Positions 50,237-62,533 of a DNA stretch of 64,000 bases are shown here, piece by piece (positions within the stretch are counted from its first letter, which is position 1; each line of letters begins with the position of its first letter). A program made the position numbers and the translations under genes. The notes under the pieces are model-generated. The model made no database searches and was not told where the DNA came from. It saw only the letters and a program-made list of their open reading frames with translations. Origin of the DNA: Loxodes magnus (taxonomy: Eukaryota > Ciliophora > Karyorelictea > Loxodida > Loxodidae); NCBI GenBank assembly GCA_946699065.1, contig CAMPDV010000059.1, forward strand, positions 496,001 to 560,000, written 5' to 3'.

Positions 50237-51882
50237 ATAAGCATAAGAGTTGCTCATTAATAAAATATCAATAACTTGCTAGTAACCTAATCTAACTAAA
50301 TTTCTTAATAAAAGAATTTAATATAAGATAGATTTAATTAGTCTTAAGTTTAAAGCTTTCTAACATGGATTTATAAAATTAAGATATTTGAGCTTTATTG
50401 TATGCTATTTTCCATTTTATTTACTTTATTCAAAGTCAATTTTTATATTATATAAAAGCAACTCTTTTGATTTTTCCTTTAATATATTACTCTATTTGAA
50501 GATAAAGAAATAAGGTTCCATTTATAGTAATTTTCTATCTTTTTATATACGATATTAATAAGGTAATTTGTTATAAGCTACTTAATAGATTTTTTAGATT
50601 AGATAGTATAGTTTAATTTACTTATCTAGTTAAATTTATTTTTAGTATACTTATAACTAAAATAAGATCAATATATTAAGTATAATTGCTATAGAATTAA
50701 GATAGCTAGCTTAAAATAAATTTCAAAACACCCTTTTAGCTAATTAATTAGAAACAGCCTGATAATATAAAACCTAGCAATAAGTAAAATGTAAGCTTAA
50801 ATAAGATTATGCAACTTCATCTTTAAAGCTAAACTAGATGAATGTAGTAATTCTTATTATAATGCTCTATATCTTTTAATAGTTTAACTTTTAAGTAAAT
50901 GAAAGTACTAGCTATTACCCTTTTTAAATAGTTGATATAGATAGTTCTTTTATATATTTTCTGTTGTTATGAGAACTTACTAAGAGATTAAATAACTACC
51001 ATTTAAATTATCTTTGAAGTTAATTTTTAAAAGAGCAATATTGTAGACTTTGATTATATAAGATTATATTAAATAAACTAATTTACCAACTTGCTAAAAT
51101 AGTTAAATCATATGCTTCTGATAAATTTCTAAGTTTTTATTTTCTGTCAATTACTATTTCAACAATTTCAAATAAAAGGAGCAAAAATTTAACATCCATT
51201 GTATAAAAGTGAAAGTTTAATAATATAGAAAAGATAGAAATAAAAGACTCAAAACTTAAATTAGCTAAAGCATTAATTAACTGAATATAATGGTATATGG
51301 ATAGCATTATATAGTAGCTTTATTTTAATCAATATTAATTAAAAATTTCTATATCTTATGCTTAATTTCTTAATTTATCATTAACCTAGAAAGTTGAGCT
51401 TGTTCTGCTTATTTGAATGTAGTTATGATTTATTTATAAATAATTAGCTTTTTTATTAATTTAATTATATTGTTAACATAATAATTCCAAGACTAGATAA
51501 AACTAGAGTTACTGATAAATAATAAATTTTCAGAGAGTATTAATTAAATTACTCCTTATAAGCAAAGAGTAATTATATCTATACTAGAAAATAATAAAAT
51601 AGAATTAAATAAAATATAATTTTGAGAATCTAATCAATTTTAGTACAAACATGCTTAGTAAGTTTTAATACTTCCATATAATAGAAATAGACCTTTTATC
51701 ATAAGTTACTTGATAAAAGATATAAATTTCTAAGTTAGGCTTCGATGAACTAGTTAGTAAAGAAAAGATAATAAGATAGTATTTGAGAGTGATATTGATT
51801 GCTATAAGTTTATTAAGTAAGAGTGTAGTTATAAATGTATTGATACTCCTTTATAAGTTACCTTTGCTAAATTTAATATAAA
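50237..51882. other. AT-rich intergenic region
   Basis: About 1.6 kb with no gene recognised. Confidence 0.5.
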
Positions 51883-53274
51883 ATGCTATTCGTTTGACTA
51901 CTTTTTGCTTGTGCTTAAAGTTCAGTTGATGTTTAGTTAATATTAAAAGATAAGAACCTGACTATGATGAGTTCTTAAACTTATTAATACATAGGGTTAT
52001 TTTAGATAGGCTCGCCGCCTTAAAACATAACTTTGCTTATCGACACTGAATATTCTGATATTTGGGTACCTAATTCCTAATGCAAATGCCACTAATCTAA
52101 AAATAAGTTTAACAGTAAGACAAGTGAAACTTTCAATTAACTTGATAGTAAATTATACACAATAACCTATTTATAACAATCCTGAGTCTAAGGTTATCCT
52201 TGCTATGACTATTTTGCTTTAGGAAAATAAATGAAATTAACTTAGCTATTTCTGAATGCTATGTAGGATAATAATTTCGACTTAATAGAAGCAGATGGAA
52301 TTTTAGGCTTAGGTTATGCTAATAACTCAATAATAGAACAATATGGACTTACTTTTATTGATAATCTATACAAAGAAGGTATCATAGTCAACAAAAGCTT
52401 TGCCATTTTCCTAAGTGATTCTTAATCTAAGTAGCATTCTATATTAACGTTTGGCTACTATGATTTATCTCACTATGCTCAGAAACCCTTCTTTTAAACT
52501 ATTAAAATAGATTAATCAGGAAAATGAATATCTTCTTTGGATTCATTCACTTTTAATTCCAAAACATTCAAACCAAAAGAATAAAAAGTAGAGTTTAACA
52601 TTAAGAGCGCTTAGCTTATTATAGGAAAGGCTGATCATGAATAAATAATTAAAGAGATCAAAAATTTGGAGAATTGTATTCAAGAGCCAGAATATAAACT
52701 ATGATACTGTACTTGTTCTAGCCTGTTTAACTTGCCTAATCTTTACATTATCATTAATAACTAGTAATTTATGTTGAGTCCTTTTGACTATATGAAAAAA
52801 ACAAGGGATATTTGCTTGCTTTTGATAAATTACTAGGAAAATTTAGACAGATGAATTATAGGAGATCCTTTTTTTAGGAAATATTATTCATATTGAAACT
52901 TAGAAGATGGAACAATCGGATTAGCTCTTTCAATAAACAGACATCTAGATGGAACTGACACTATTCATAAATGCAAGGATAGAACTATCTTATTTGCTAT
53001 CATTTGCTTTATTTCGGTTTTACTACTTTCAATTGCTAGTATGATCTATATGTTTAAGTAATTTAAGCCAGTAAATGGCTATTAAGTGTTACAAAAATAC
53101 CATGAAATTGAGAATATGAACCAACTTAATTCAATACACGAGCATGCTTCTGAACAAGAGTAGTCAGGAAATGAACCTTAATAGATTATTAAAGCATCCA
53201 TTATCCATTTATCCCTTCTTTATTTATAATAAGCATTAATTAAGATATCTATTTCCTACTTCTCTATATTCTGA
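51883..53274 (+). CDS. pepsin-like aspartyl protease homologue, probably inactive, 463 aa
   Basis: A signal peptide (MLFVWLLFACAQ, Trp is TGA) precedes a pepsin-fold domain: YIGLFQIGSPPQNITLLIDT, then EYSDIWVPN. The first active-site triplet is DTE (54-56) instead of DTG/DSG. ADGILGLGYANN and FAIFLSD...LTFGYYD follow as in pepsins. At the place of the second DTG the sequence reads SAQLIIGKADHEQI with no Asp-Thr/Ser-Gly. WIIGDPFFRKYYSYWNLEDG matches the family's C-terminal landmark. A transmembrane helix (TILFAIICFISVLLLSIASM) and a cytosolic tail end the protein. It is therefore a type I membrane protein with a degenerate active site, perhaps a receptor or pseudoenzyme. No introns; TGA at 53272-53274. 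Confidence 0.88.
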
Positions 53275-53446
53275 AATATCCCACTCCTTTGCTAATTCTA
53301 GTATTATATCTTATATTCTATAAGTAGGAAGAATGAATAAATCGCAAATGATGATATAGGATGAAGGTGTGTAGAAGAGGTAGAAAGTAATAAGTAAGTG
53401 GTAATAATAAAGTATAACTATTAGTTATTTATATTCTATTTTATAA

Positions 53447-54136
53447 ATGCATAAGCAAGCATTTCCTCCTCAGAATCCTAAGTATATATGGTATTAATCA
53501 AAGGGATGTGGAAGAGACACATACATTTCTCATGATAATGGAGGCTATACTAATGTATCTACCAATAAAGTTAAAAGCTATGGTATTGGTGATAGTAGAA
53601 AGGTAAATGGAAATGGACTAAGATGATAAAGTGCATATGAGAAGCATTTACCAAGAATGAATGCTAAGATAAATTATTATTTCAATGACGGAACGGGAAG
53701 AGATTAATATATTCAGTAACTTTTTAATTACAGCTATGCAACACTTGTTACTCCTAAGATTGAAACTGACACTTATTCAATATTTAAGAATTCGCTTAGA
53801 TAGTAAAATTTAGGACCTACTTCATTACCACAAGATCCTTTCCATCGACTAAATAGAAAGTGGATGTATTTTAGACACATGTCCACTCCATAATAGTAAA
53901 AAGAAACAATCAATTAAATAGAGTAGATAAAACGACTTAGTACTCCTAAATGAGTCAAAAATAAGTGGGCATAAACTTCTCTCCCTTGCTATTCAATAAA
54001 AGAAAAAGATTTGAAAAATGCTGAATCACTAAGAAAGAGCAGTTAATTCTAGTTTCGAAAATCATCAGCCGATGAAGGAGTTCAAGATTGGTCTGAAAAA
54101 CTAAGACCAGGAACTTCTAATGGCTAGAAGAAGTGA
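53447..54136 (+). CDS. protein with two GRDxYI motifs, 229 aa
   Basis: An intronless ORF from MHKQAFPPQNPKYIWYQSKG to TGA 54134-54136. It is basic, rich in Asn/Gln/Ser/Tyr, and has two related motifs: GCGRDTYISHDNGG (near residue 22) and GTGRDQYIQQLFNY (near residue 85). FHRLNRKWMYFRHMSTP and a final GVQDWSEKLRPGTS follow. Similar G-x-GRD-x-YI peptides occur in small cilium-associated proteins as far as I recall; this is not certain. There is no signal peptide or membrane segment. Two internal TGA are Trp. Confidence 0.7.
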
Positions 54137-54443
54137 ATTAAAAACTAATTTTTTATTAAAAAATTCAAAATTACTTTCATATAAAAACTACAATTTATAT
54201 AAAGCTTAGTCAATATATAAAATCTCTTCAATTACTAAAAAGCAGGTTTTTAAGGACTAAATTAGGCTCAAGTTAAGCATTATTAGTAATATTGCTATCT
54301 TCTTTACTTAAAGTAATATTAAGGTCATTAATGCTAAAGGTATTATAAAAATAAAGAATATACCTAAATTCCAAGCATGTACGTTAAAATAGAAATTAAA
54401 CTAATATCTCTTGTTTATTATAAATTATAAATTATAAAGCATA
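54137..54443. other. short intergenic spacer
   Basis: About 300 bases, AT-rich, nothing recognised. Confidence 0.5.
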
Positions 54444-55169
54444 ATGGGATGCACGGAAAATAGACATGAAAATTAAAACGCGTAAAATGTATATGAATCT
54501 GAGAAAAATTTAGGCTATAGTGATAAAAACTCTAAAGATATCAATGAAGCTTTACATAAAGCCAAATTTTCTCCTTATATTACACCTAAATAATTAGATA
54601 ATTGTTTAACCTAACTAAAAATTACTCCTATTAAAGACTCTGACTAAAAGGTTAAGGATTTCTATAAAAATATGTGAGATTAAGAAAGTAACCAAGGATA
54701 TATCTTTGAATAACTTGTAATTGTCGCAATAATCTTATCTAAAGAAGACTAATATGTGAAAGCTAAATTTATATACGACATTCTTAATGTAAAAGCTGAT
54801 GAAATTGTATCAACACAAGATATAAAGCAAAGATATGCTAAAATAGCTATCAACTTATCAACAAAATGGCTTGTTGAACTGGCAGGATAAGAAAAAATAG
54901 AAATTTTCAATGAAAATTGCTAAAAAGTTCTAATGGAATTGTTTGAGAAAGAAGTACTAGGCAGTAACCAGATTATAAAGTAAGAGCTTTTTATCTACAA
55001 AGTATAAAAATTAGAAAAAAATTGGTTCTCAGCTTATGGAATTAGGGAAATATATTTAAAACATAAACTAGAAGAAACTAAAAAATAGATGGCATCTGAA
55101 AATTAGTAGAAGTAACAAATTATTATTAAATCTAATTTCCTTTTATTTTAAATCTATAAATATATATGA
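54444..55169 (+). CDS. probable N-myristoylated, EF-hand-like protein, 241 aa
   Basis: Begins MGCTENRHEN, which fits an N-myristoylation signal plus a palmitoylatable Cys3. The middle region is helical with a pattern like a worn EF-hand pair (LVIVAIILSKEDQYVKAKF, then YDILNVKADEIVSTQDIKQ), but no complete calcium loop with the usual Asp/Glu spacing is visible. ELFEKEVLGSNQIIKQELFI follows. It ends at TGA 55167-55169 after a Lys/Gln-rich tail, though the last part is low in complexity. A membrane-attached regulatory role is an inference from the N-terminus only. Confidence 0.62.
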
Positions 55170-55670
55170 AGGCTTTTATCTTTATTATGCCATTTTTAAA
55201 GCCTTTTTTACATTTAAATGTTCAAACGAAATTTTCTTCATTTCTTATAAATTCTTTATTTTTAAGTTTTTGATCTAGAAGCAAATACAATGCGCTCTAT
55301 CTTTAAAATAATGAAGACATTATAAATAACTAATAGAGGTTACTTTAGTAGGTAAATGAATGCTAGTGCTTCTATAATTGAGTAAGTAGTAACTATTATA
55401 CTGTAAATATGAAATATAATAACCAAATTAAGGTAAAATATTTAACAAAAGTAAAATATATAGCAAGACTTTAGCTATTTTTAAATTAAATCAAATTTGC
55501 TTTGCTTATTAGTCTAAGCTTAATTTTACAGATTTTTTGTTTGATTTACAAAGAAGAATAAACTAAATTGAGATGTTTTACTAGTAAGGAGAATAAATGT
55601 GAGAGTAATTTTTGGTATTTATAATAATTAAGCAAATTAGCAATTTTATAACTTTAGTATTATTCTATTC
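55170..55670. other. intergenic region between converging genes
   Basis: About 500 bases, AT-rich, no gene recognised. Confidence 0.5.
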
Positions 55671-57919
55671 TCAGATAAAACTCTTCTATGCGTTTTATGA
55701 GCTATTTGCGAAGTATAGGACTATTTGCTTAGAAAAGTTCCAAGTATTAAAGGACCTTCTACTTAGAGTTGACTGGTAACTTATGTTACTTCTCTTTCAA
55801 ATTGCTCTGTTGCCTATACTACGGCTGATTTTTGTCTTCTGAGTCTAGCAGAAGAAGAACTTCTTTCTTTTCTTATTCTAAAAGGTGTTCTTCCTCTAAT
55901 ATTACTTCAATGTCTTTCTTATAGTTTTCTAAAATTTTTCTCAAGATTTTTGATATCATCTAGAATTTAGCTTGTTTTAGTTATTTATTTTACACTCTCT
56001 GGAGAATTTAATTTCTTAGCAGGCTCTTCACGTTTGATATTTTCCTACTTAAGTAGCTTCCTTTATGTTTTAATTTATTGAGTTTCAGCTTGATCATAAA
56101 GAGTGGAATCTTCAGTAGTTTATTGAGTTTTCTTTTTCTTAGCGGGTTCTCCATTGAATCTTGTTGTAGTCCTAGTAATTTTAGAATCCTTAGTATCAGT
56201 TTATGTATTTCCTAATTTTTTTACTAGAATTTTTTTATATTCCTTGCTCAATTCTGGAATAGGCAAAGGAGTTATTAAATCTATTTTTTCAATCTATTTA
56301 TTTTTCTTCTGACATAATTCAAATAATTTAGTCATTTATAATTTGAATATTTCTAAAGCTGTTAACATTTTTATCTTCTTTGACTTTTCACTTTCCATGT
56401 ACAAATCAACTAAAGAGTCAAAGACATTATCATAATTTTTACTCGATTGAATAAGTTTCAGTATATCTGCGCTTAAAAAACAATCATTTCTTAACTTTTC
56501 TATCAGAATTTGAGCTTCTTTATTACATCCTGGAAACTAATCTAGGAAGTAGTTGCAAATTTACTCTTCTGAGATGTCTTCTTATTGTTTTATTTTTTCA
56601 ATGGGTTGCTTACTTCAATCAATAAGTAGAAGATACTTTTATAATTTCTTTTCAATATAGATAGATTTTTCCATTACTTACCATACATTTAAATCATGGA
56701 AACTTTTTTAACCTAAAGCATTAATTGCTTTATTGATTTTTTGTATCATGGTTATAACAAATAAATAGCTTTAGCATACTAGTGTTTCAAGTCTTTAAAC
56801 TATTTGAGGCATATTTCAACTTTCTATTTTGTGTTGCATTTTTATTCTAGTTTGATTAAAAGTTGAGGCGTTCTTTTCCATATATTCTTATGGATTTATG
56901 TTTTGAAATAATTCAGCTTCTTGTCTAAGAAATTAAACATCGTTTTTTAATTGCTCAATTTGCGCTTTATAAACTAAAACTTCTTTAGATAAATCTTCGT
57001 ATCTTGCCTCTAAGCTACAACTAGCAAAATTAATTTCCTCATGCTTCTTTATAATGAGATCTGGATCAATCTCATTTGTATCATCTTCTTTCTTAATTAT
57101 TTACATTATCTTAGAAAACCTTGTCTGATAGAACTCTGCAGTTTAATTATATTGCTTTTGCTCATTTTCAAGTTGTTTAGCTTCTTTTTCTTCTTTTATA
57201 ATTTATTATTTTTTCTACAGTTTGGAAAAAATCTTCTTCTACTCATTAAGTTCAGATAGTTCCTATGCACTTTTTCGTTTTATTATACTCAACTGAATCG
57301 TTTAAAACTCTTTTAGCTTCTCTGTAAATCTTTTTTTTTATTTTGAGCTTTTAATCTCAATGCTCTTCATTAAATCATTAAACTCGAATTTTGAAATTAA
57401 AACATTCTTTTTAGACATAAAACCAAACTACTTAAGCGCACTATATTATCTTCCTGCTCGGTTAATCAATAAGGTAGCATCATCAATTCTTCTCTTGATG
57501 ACTAAGTTTTATTCTTTTATCTTATTCTTATGAATTTGATTTTATTCCAACGTAAATAATTCTCTCTCAAGACTTTAATTAATTTCAGTCAGTTGTTACT
57601 ACACTTGGTTGAATTTTTCAAATACTTAATTGCTTTACAATGCTCTAAAATTAGCTCCTGGTGTTTTACTACGCATACTACTGTATGTTTAAGCAGTACT
57701 GCCTCTGGTTTATATAATTTCCAAATTTTCCGTTGCCTTCTTTTGTAATTCCAATTGCTTTTCTAATTAGAACGCCTTGAATTTCCATCTATTTAGTTCT
57801 TTAGTAATCTTAACAAGTTCTGAGCCTTAAATAAGATTTTCAAGCTAATTATATTCTACAATATTAGAGCAATCACTATTATTGCCATCTTAAGACTGAC
57901 TTTCATCTGATAAGTCCAT
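55671..57919 (-). CDS. coiled-coil protein with basic C-terminus, 743 aa
   Basis: MDLSDESQSQDGNNSDCSNI starts an acidic head followed by several hundred residues of coiled coil (LEKQLELQKKATENL; EINQSLERELFTLEQNQ; EALQ-type heptads) with a conserved-looking break RRIDDATLLINRAGRQYSAL. After residue 550 the sequence becomes Lys/Thr/Ser-rich (DSKITRTTTRFNGEPAKKKK) and then Arg/Ser-rich (GRTPFRIRKERSSSSARL). A 17-nt intron near the 3' end leads to STLSRRSFNTWNFSKQ and a TGA at 55673-55671. The design suggests a cytoskeletal linker or ciliary docking protein, but no specific family is recognised. It is divergent from the next gene. Confidence 0.77.
55773..55789 (-). other. 17-nt intron near 3' end of coiled-coil gene
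   Basis: The sense sequence is GTAACATAAGTTACCAG. Without it the frame runs on without TGA; with it the Arg/Ser-rich tail continues and stops at TGA within 35 codons. Confidence 0.8.
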
Positions 57920-58647
57920 TTTTGAATGCTATTATTTTAGCTTTAATAAAGATAATAAATACAACTATCAATAATAGAAACTGCTTCATATTAATAAGTT
58001 AAAGTAAATACTTATAACTTTGTAAGGCTATACAGTATTTAACCACATCTCCTCTTTTATCACTAATAACCTTTTAAATGCTAATTTACTCAAATACTTT
58101 CTATTTTCCCTTTTCTTATTGTATTAGCTTCAAGCAAAACTAGTTAAACAAGTTAGATATAGAGAAATAGATTTGCTATTAACTTAAGGAACTTAAGATA
58201 AAGTTCAATTATTAAGCATGCTTATCAAACTAGTTAATCCTATTTCAAATGCTTGCTATCTTAATTTTAAAGGAAATTAATTACTATAGTAATCTAGCTT
58301 TTGCAGTAGTAGCACTAATTAAGGAGTGGTAATAGAAAGCATAAGATGAATAAGACAAAAGTAACTATAGAGATTCTATTGCATTTATATACAACTTATC
58401 ACTAATCTTTCCTCTCTTATTAAGCCAGACAGTAACTTCTTTATTAAGAATAAGTTAAGTTGTATCCCAAAGACAAAACCTAAGACTAGCTAATAATAAA
58501 AGATTAAAGGATAGGAATCAAATAAAAATATGGATAGCAGATAGAAAGATTAAAGCAGGAAGAAGTAAAATTCTAGTGAAGCACAGATATTATAATGTAA
58601 TTTAAGGGGTATTTATAATAATTTCCTTGAAGATTTTATTTAATAAA
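57920..58647. other. intergenic region between divergent genes
   Basis: About 730 bases, AT-rich; must contain both promoters, but no motif is recognisable. Confidence 0.5.
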
Positions 58648-61347
58648 ATGGAATATATTTGCACTTTTAGAACTCAAGGAATCTAATGTACAATTTAATC
58701 ATTAAGTCAATAGATTCTAGACTGTCAACACAAGTTTTGCTAAACACATTGGAAAGAATTACTCCCATCTTTTGATAGCGATTAAAAGTATCTGGAATTG
58801 AAGATAATTAAATGCTAGTGCTAGATTGAAACAAAATTTACAGAAAAGCATTTAAATTTCATTAAATGACTGAAAGAATAGAAATAAGATTTTAATTATG
58901 AAAGTAGTAAGTTGAAAGAAATATATTCTAATAAATAATTCTATAAGTAAAATGATGGAATGGAATTAACCTCAAATTAGCAGAATGCTTCATATAATAG
59001 TACTTCATTTTAAGCATAAGATTATATTTAAAACTACTCTAATACACAACTAATGAATCAGAATCAAAGAAACATAAGTAAGATACATAAATCTTTTGAC
59101 ATATAATAGCAAACGGCAGATTAGCAATACTAGACACTTTAAAAGCAATATGAGGACTTAAAAAACTAATTCTAACTAGACTAGGAATTAAAAAATTAAT
59201 AAAGCTAGGAAATTTAATAGCTTAAATATTATCTAAACTAAAAAGAACAAGAAGTCAGTAAATTCAAAGAATAATAAGAGGAATTACATCAGCAAATTTA
59301 AATGGAATAAAAATAAAATCTAAATCTATAAATGCTATTAGAGTAAATAAAGTAAAGTGAAGAGTAAAAAATTGACTAATACAAATAATAAATTTATAGC
59401 TTTTAGATGGAAAAATTAGAAAACGAAAAAAAAATAAACTAAACAACTAATATGTTTAATGAAATGGATCAAAGCAAATTAAAAGAATTTTAAGCATCAT
59501 AAGCATTAATTTAATGTGAACTCTAGAGTATATAAGCATAAAAACAAATTCTTGAGCAGCATTAAATATACCAAGAGCAGCAGAAAGATCAGATTATCAG
59601 AGAAAATTAAGAGAGAGTAAATTTTTATGAGTAGTAAATTTAAGATCAAAAAGAAAAGCTTGAAATAACAAAAAAATAATTAAAAAATATGCAAGATACA
59701 TAAAATTAATAAAATATTGTTTAATAGTAATTACAACAAGAGATTAATGCTTAGATGCAAATTATTCAAACTTAAACCCTTAAAAATTAAGAACTGGCTA
59801 AATAAGTGTAAAATATTTAGCAAGAGAAAAAAGATTTATAATAATTTAATATTATAATGTAAGAAAACTAGTCTCTAAAAAAGTAACTTAATGATTTCAA
59901 AGAAGAACATTAGTAAATTTTAAATTTCATTAAAGACTAAATTTTAAGTAATTCAGAAGCAAGATAGGGTATTTTTGGAGCAAATATACCTGAAGTTTAA
60001 AAGTAGGAAACTTTTAAATTATGCACTTTTTAAGGATGTAACTAGCAACCAACTTTAAAACTTAAATGTGATAATTATATTTGCTAATATCATCTATTCA
60101 ATTACATTGAAGATATGACTTAAGGTTATGTAGTATCTACATAATTTGAATAAGTCGCACCATTCAACTGCAAATTTTTTGAAAACTGCAACTTAGAGCA
60201 TGAAATATCAAAAGATTAGATAGTTTGGGCATGTGGCAAAAAATTCTAAGATTACTTAGCATTTTATAAAAATAGGAAGGAAAATATAATAACCTATTAA
60301 GAAGAAAAAGAATGCTTGGACGGATGCTCTTATAAAAAGCATAATTTCTTTAGAAGAAAATGCTTATGTACAGATTTCATTTGTACTGATTGCGCTTTCA
60401 AGCTTTTTGAACAGACAGGAAATTGCTGCGAAAATGAATGTGAAGAGTAATTGACCTAGTAAGAAATATCCTGCTTAAAAGAGATTTAAGAAACGAAATA
60501 AAAAATACAGTTAAAATAGCAAATTTAAAACTAAGCTAAGTAGTAATACTAGAATATTAACTATACCTTTACTATTATATCTCAGCCCCAACATTTTGAG
60601 GAGAATAGGATGTAAACATAATCTAATTTTTAATAGATAAGATGTTGCTATAAAGATTGCTCCAACAAATAAATAAAGAAGTTAAGCTGTGGAAACTAGA
60701 TTTGCTAATTTCATTTATTTAACTACATAGAGGAGTAAACAAAAGGATATATCATTTTTACTAAGTTTGAAGAAGAATAGGCTGTTTATTGCAATTTGTC
60801 AGAGCATTGTTTAAACACTCATGCTTTAACTTAAGAAGATATATTTTGGTCTTGTGGAAAAAGGCTATAAGATTATTTAACATTTGCTTAAAACAGATGT
60901 AACTTTATTAAAATATATGAAGAGGCTAAAGAATGCTTAAACGAAAATTGCTGCTAAGCCAAAAAATAATTTTTCTTAAGAAATTGCTAATGCTAAGATT
61001 TGATATGCACAGAATGTGCTGTTTAGTACATTTGACTTTAAGGTAAGTGCTGCAACCGAAATTGCTAAGGTGAATTGATTTTATAATAAAAAGAATGCTT
61101 AGCAAAGATTTTTGAAGCAAAGTTGAAAATGTACTACAAGCATCTGTTAAGAATATAACATCTAGATTAGTCAAAGGAAAACTTAATGACATAGTCAAAT
61201 TAATCACTTTAGAGAAATGAGTAATAGCTATCCCTACAATAAATGCAAATCTAAAATTCTCCAATTATAAACTAAGAGAATAATATTATAGAGGGATATC
61301 AAGTGAATAAAGAAGCTTTTAATAAAATTAAGGTCTAAGAATAATGA
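58648..61347 (+). CDS. coiled-coil protein with two C-terminal Cys-rich zinc-binding-like modules, 899 aa
   Basis: Intronless, ATG 58648 to TGA 61345-61347. The N-terminus is Cys/His-rich (DCQHKFCQTHWKELL, KCQCQIE), like a B-box. Residues 140-450 are a Gln-rich coiled coil in which most Gln are TAA/TAG. Then two copies of a roughly 140-residue module: each begins with a C-x-C-x2-YHLF/FHLFNYIE stretch (ICQYHLFNYIEDMTQGY; ICQFHLFNYIEEQTKGY), continues with WACGKKFQDYLAF / WSCGKRLQDYLTF, then ECLDGC / ECLNENC, and ends with a dense cluster (CLCTDFICTDCAFK...CCENEC; CQCQDLICTECAVQ...CCNRNC). The layout head-coil-module resembles TRIM-like scaffolds. The module family is not one I recognise; zinc binding is inferred. 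Confidence 0.85.
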
Positions 61348-62533
61348 ACATAGAATAATTTAATAAATACTTTAATTAATAACTAGTATAAATAAACACT
61401 AACCAACATATAATTTACACTGTTTAGGTATTATTTAATTTATAAGCTATACCTTCTAGTTATTTATTCAAAGTACTAAATCAAATTATATAGAATAATT
61501 ACAAAAATATCAAATAAGTAACGGATAACTGAATTAGGTATATTTTTCATAGAAGAATTTACCATTAAGAGCAATTAATTAATACAAGAGGTATGTTTTA
61601 TTAAATATTGGATTGGAGACTAAATTAATAAGTTAAATTAAAAGCCTTTTATGTAAATAAATAGAATAGTTTCTTAATAGCATCTGCCTTATAAATTTAG
61701 CAATGAAATATAATAATTAAATCTTATCAAGCTTATTATTATAGCTTTGCTAGTATATTTTGCTAGTTTTATTATATTTTCTAGTTAAAACTAAATGGGA
61801 GAGATATTTAAATATGCTACTACTTTAATACTTAAGAAGCTATATTGTTTTATTTAATCATTTGATTAAGATTTAATTATCTTAAATGTGTCTTTTATTA
61901 CCTCTAGCTAATTACAATCTATTTTAAAATTCTGCTTTAAAGATATGAAAAGAATAAAAGCATAGAGTCTATAAGAAAAAAGAGAATTAAAGAATAAGAT
62001 AATTTAATAGTTCAATGACAGAGTTAGCTCTTATATTTATCTTTCTTAGATGCTTTGCTTGTATCTAAAATAAACTGTTGAAATGGTTAAATAAGCTAAT
62101 GTAAAATCACAATTTGATATATTAGAAAATTAAACAAATACTAGAAAGACAGCCTATAGCTATTTATAATAGCTATCTAATTACTTTGTTAATCCCTTTT
62201 AAATAGTCTAATAAATTGGAAGATTATTAGTTTATACACTTGCAAGCATTATAAAAGATAGATGCATCATATATTAAATTACTAGCAAATAAATACTTTA
62301 GAAAATTATTTAGAATCAATTAAGAAAACTGGGACTAGAAAGATTAAATAAATCTTAGTAACTTTTATAATTTGACTAGCTTATATATAAAGAATAAAGA
62401 CATTCAAAACCTTTGTTCAACCTTGTTTTAATTATGAAGATTTATAGTAAATGATAGTGCTTTTAACTCTTTATAATGTCAAAGCTTAAATACTAATGAA
62501 TGCAAATAAAAATATAAGTTTTAAATAGAGTTA
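61348..62533. other. AT-rich intergenic region
   Basis: About 1.2 kb between converging genes, no gene recognised. Confidence 0.5.

Noticed and set aside
59264..59446. Minus-strand Phe/Ile-rich ORF resembling a mitochondrial membrane protein insert
   Set aside because: It is antisense to the continuous coiled-coil frame of the 58.6-61.3 kb gene.
60926..61264. 112-codon minus-strand ORF
   Set aside because: Antisense to the second Cys-rich module, which is clearly conserved with the first.
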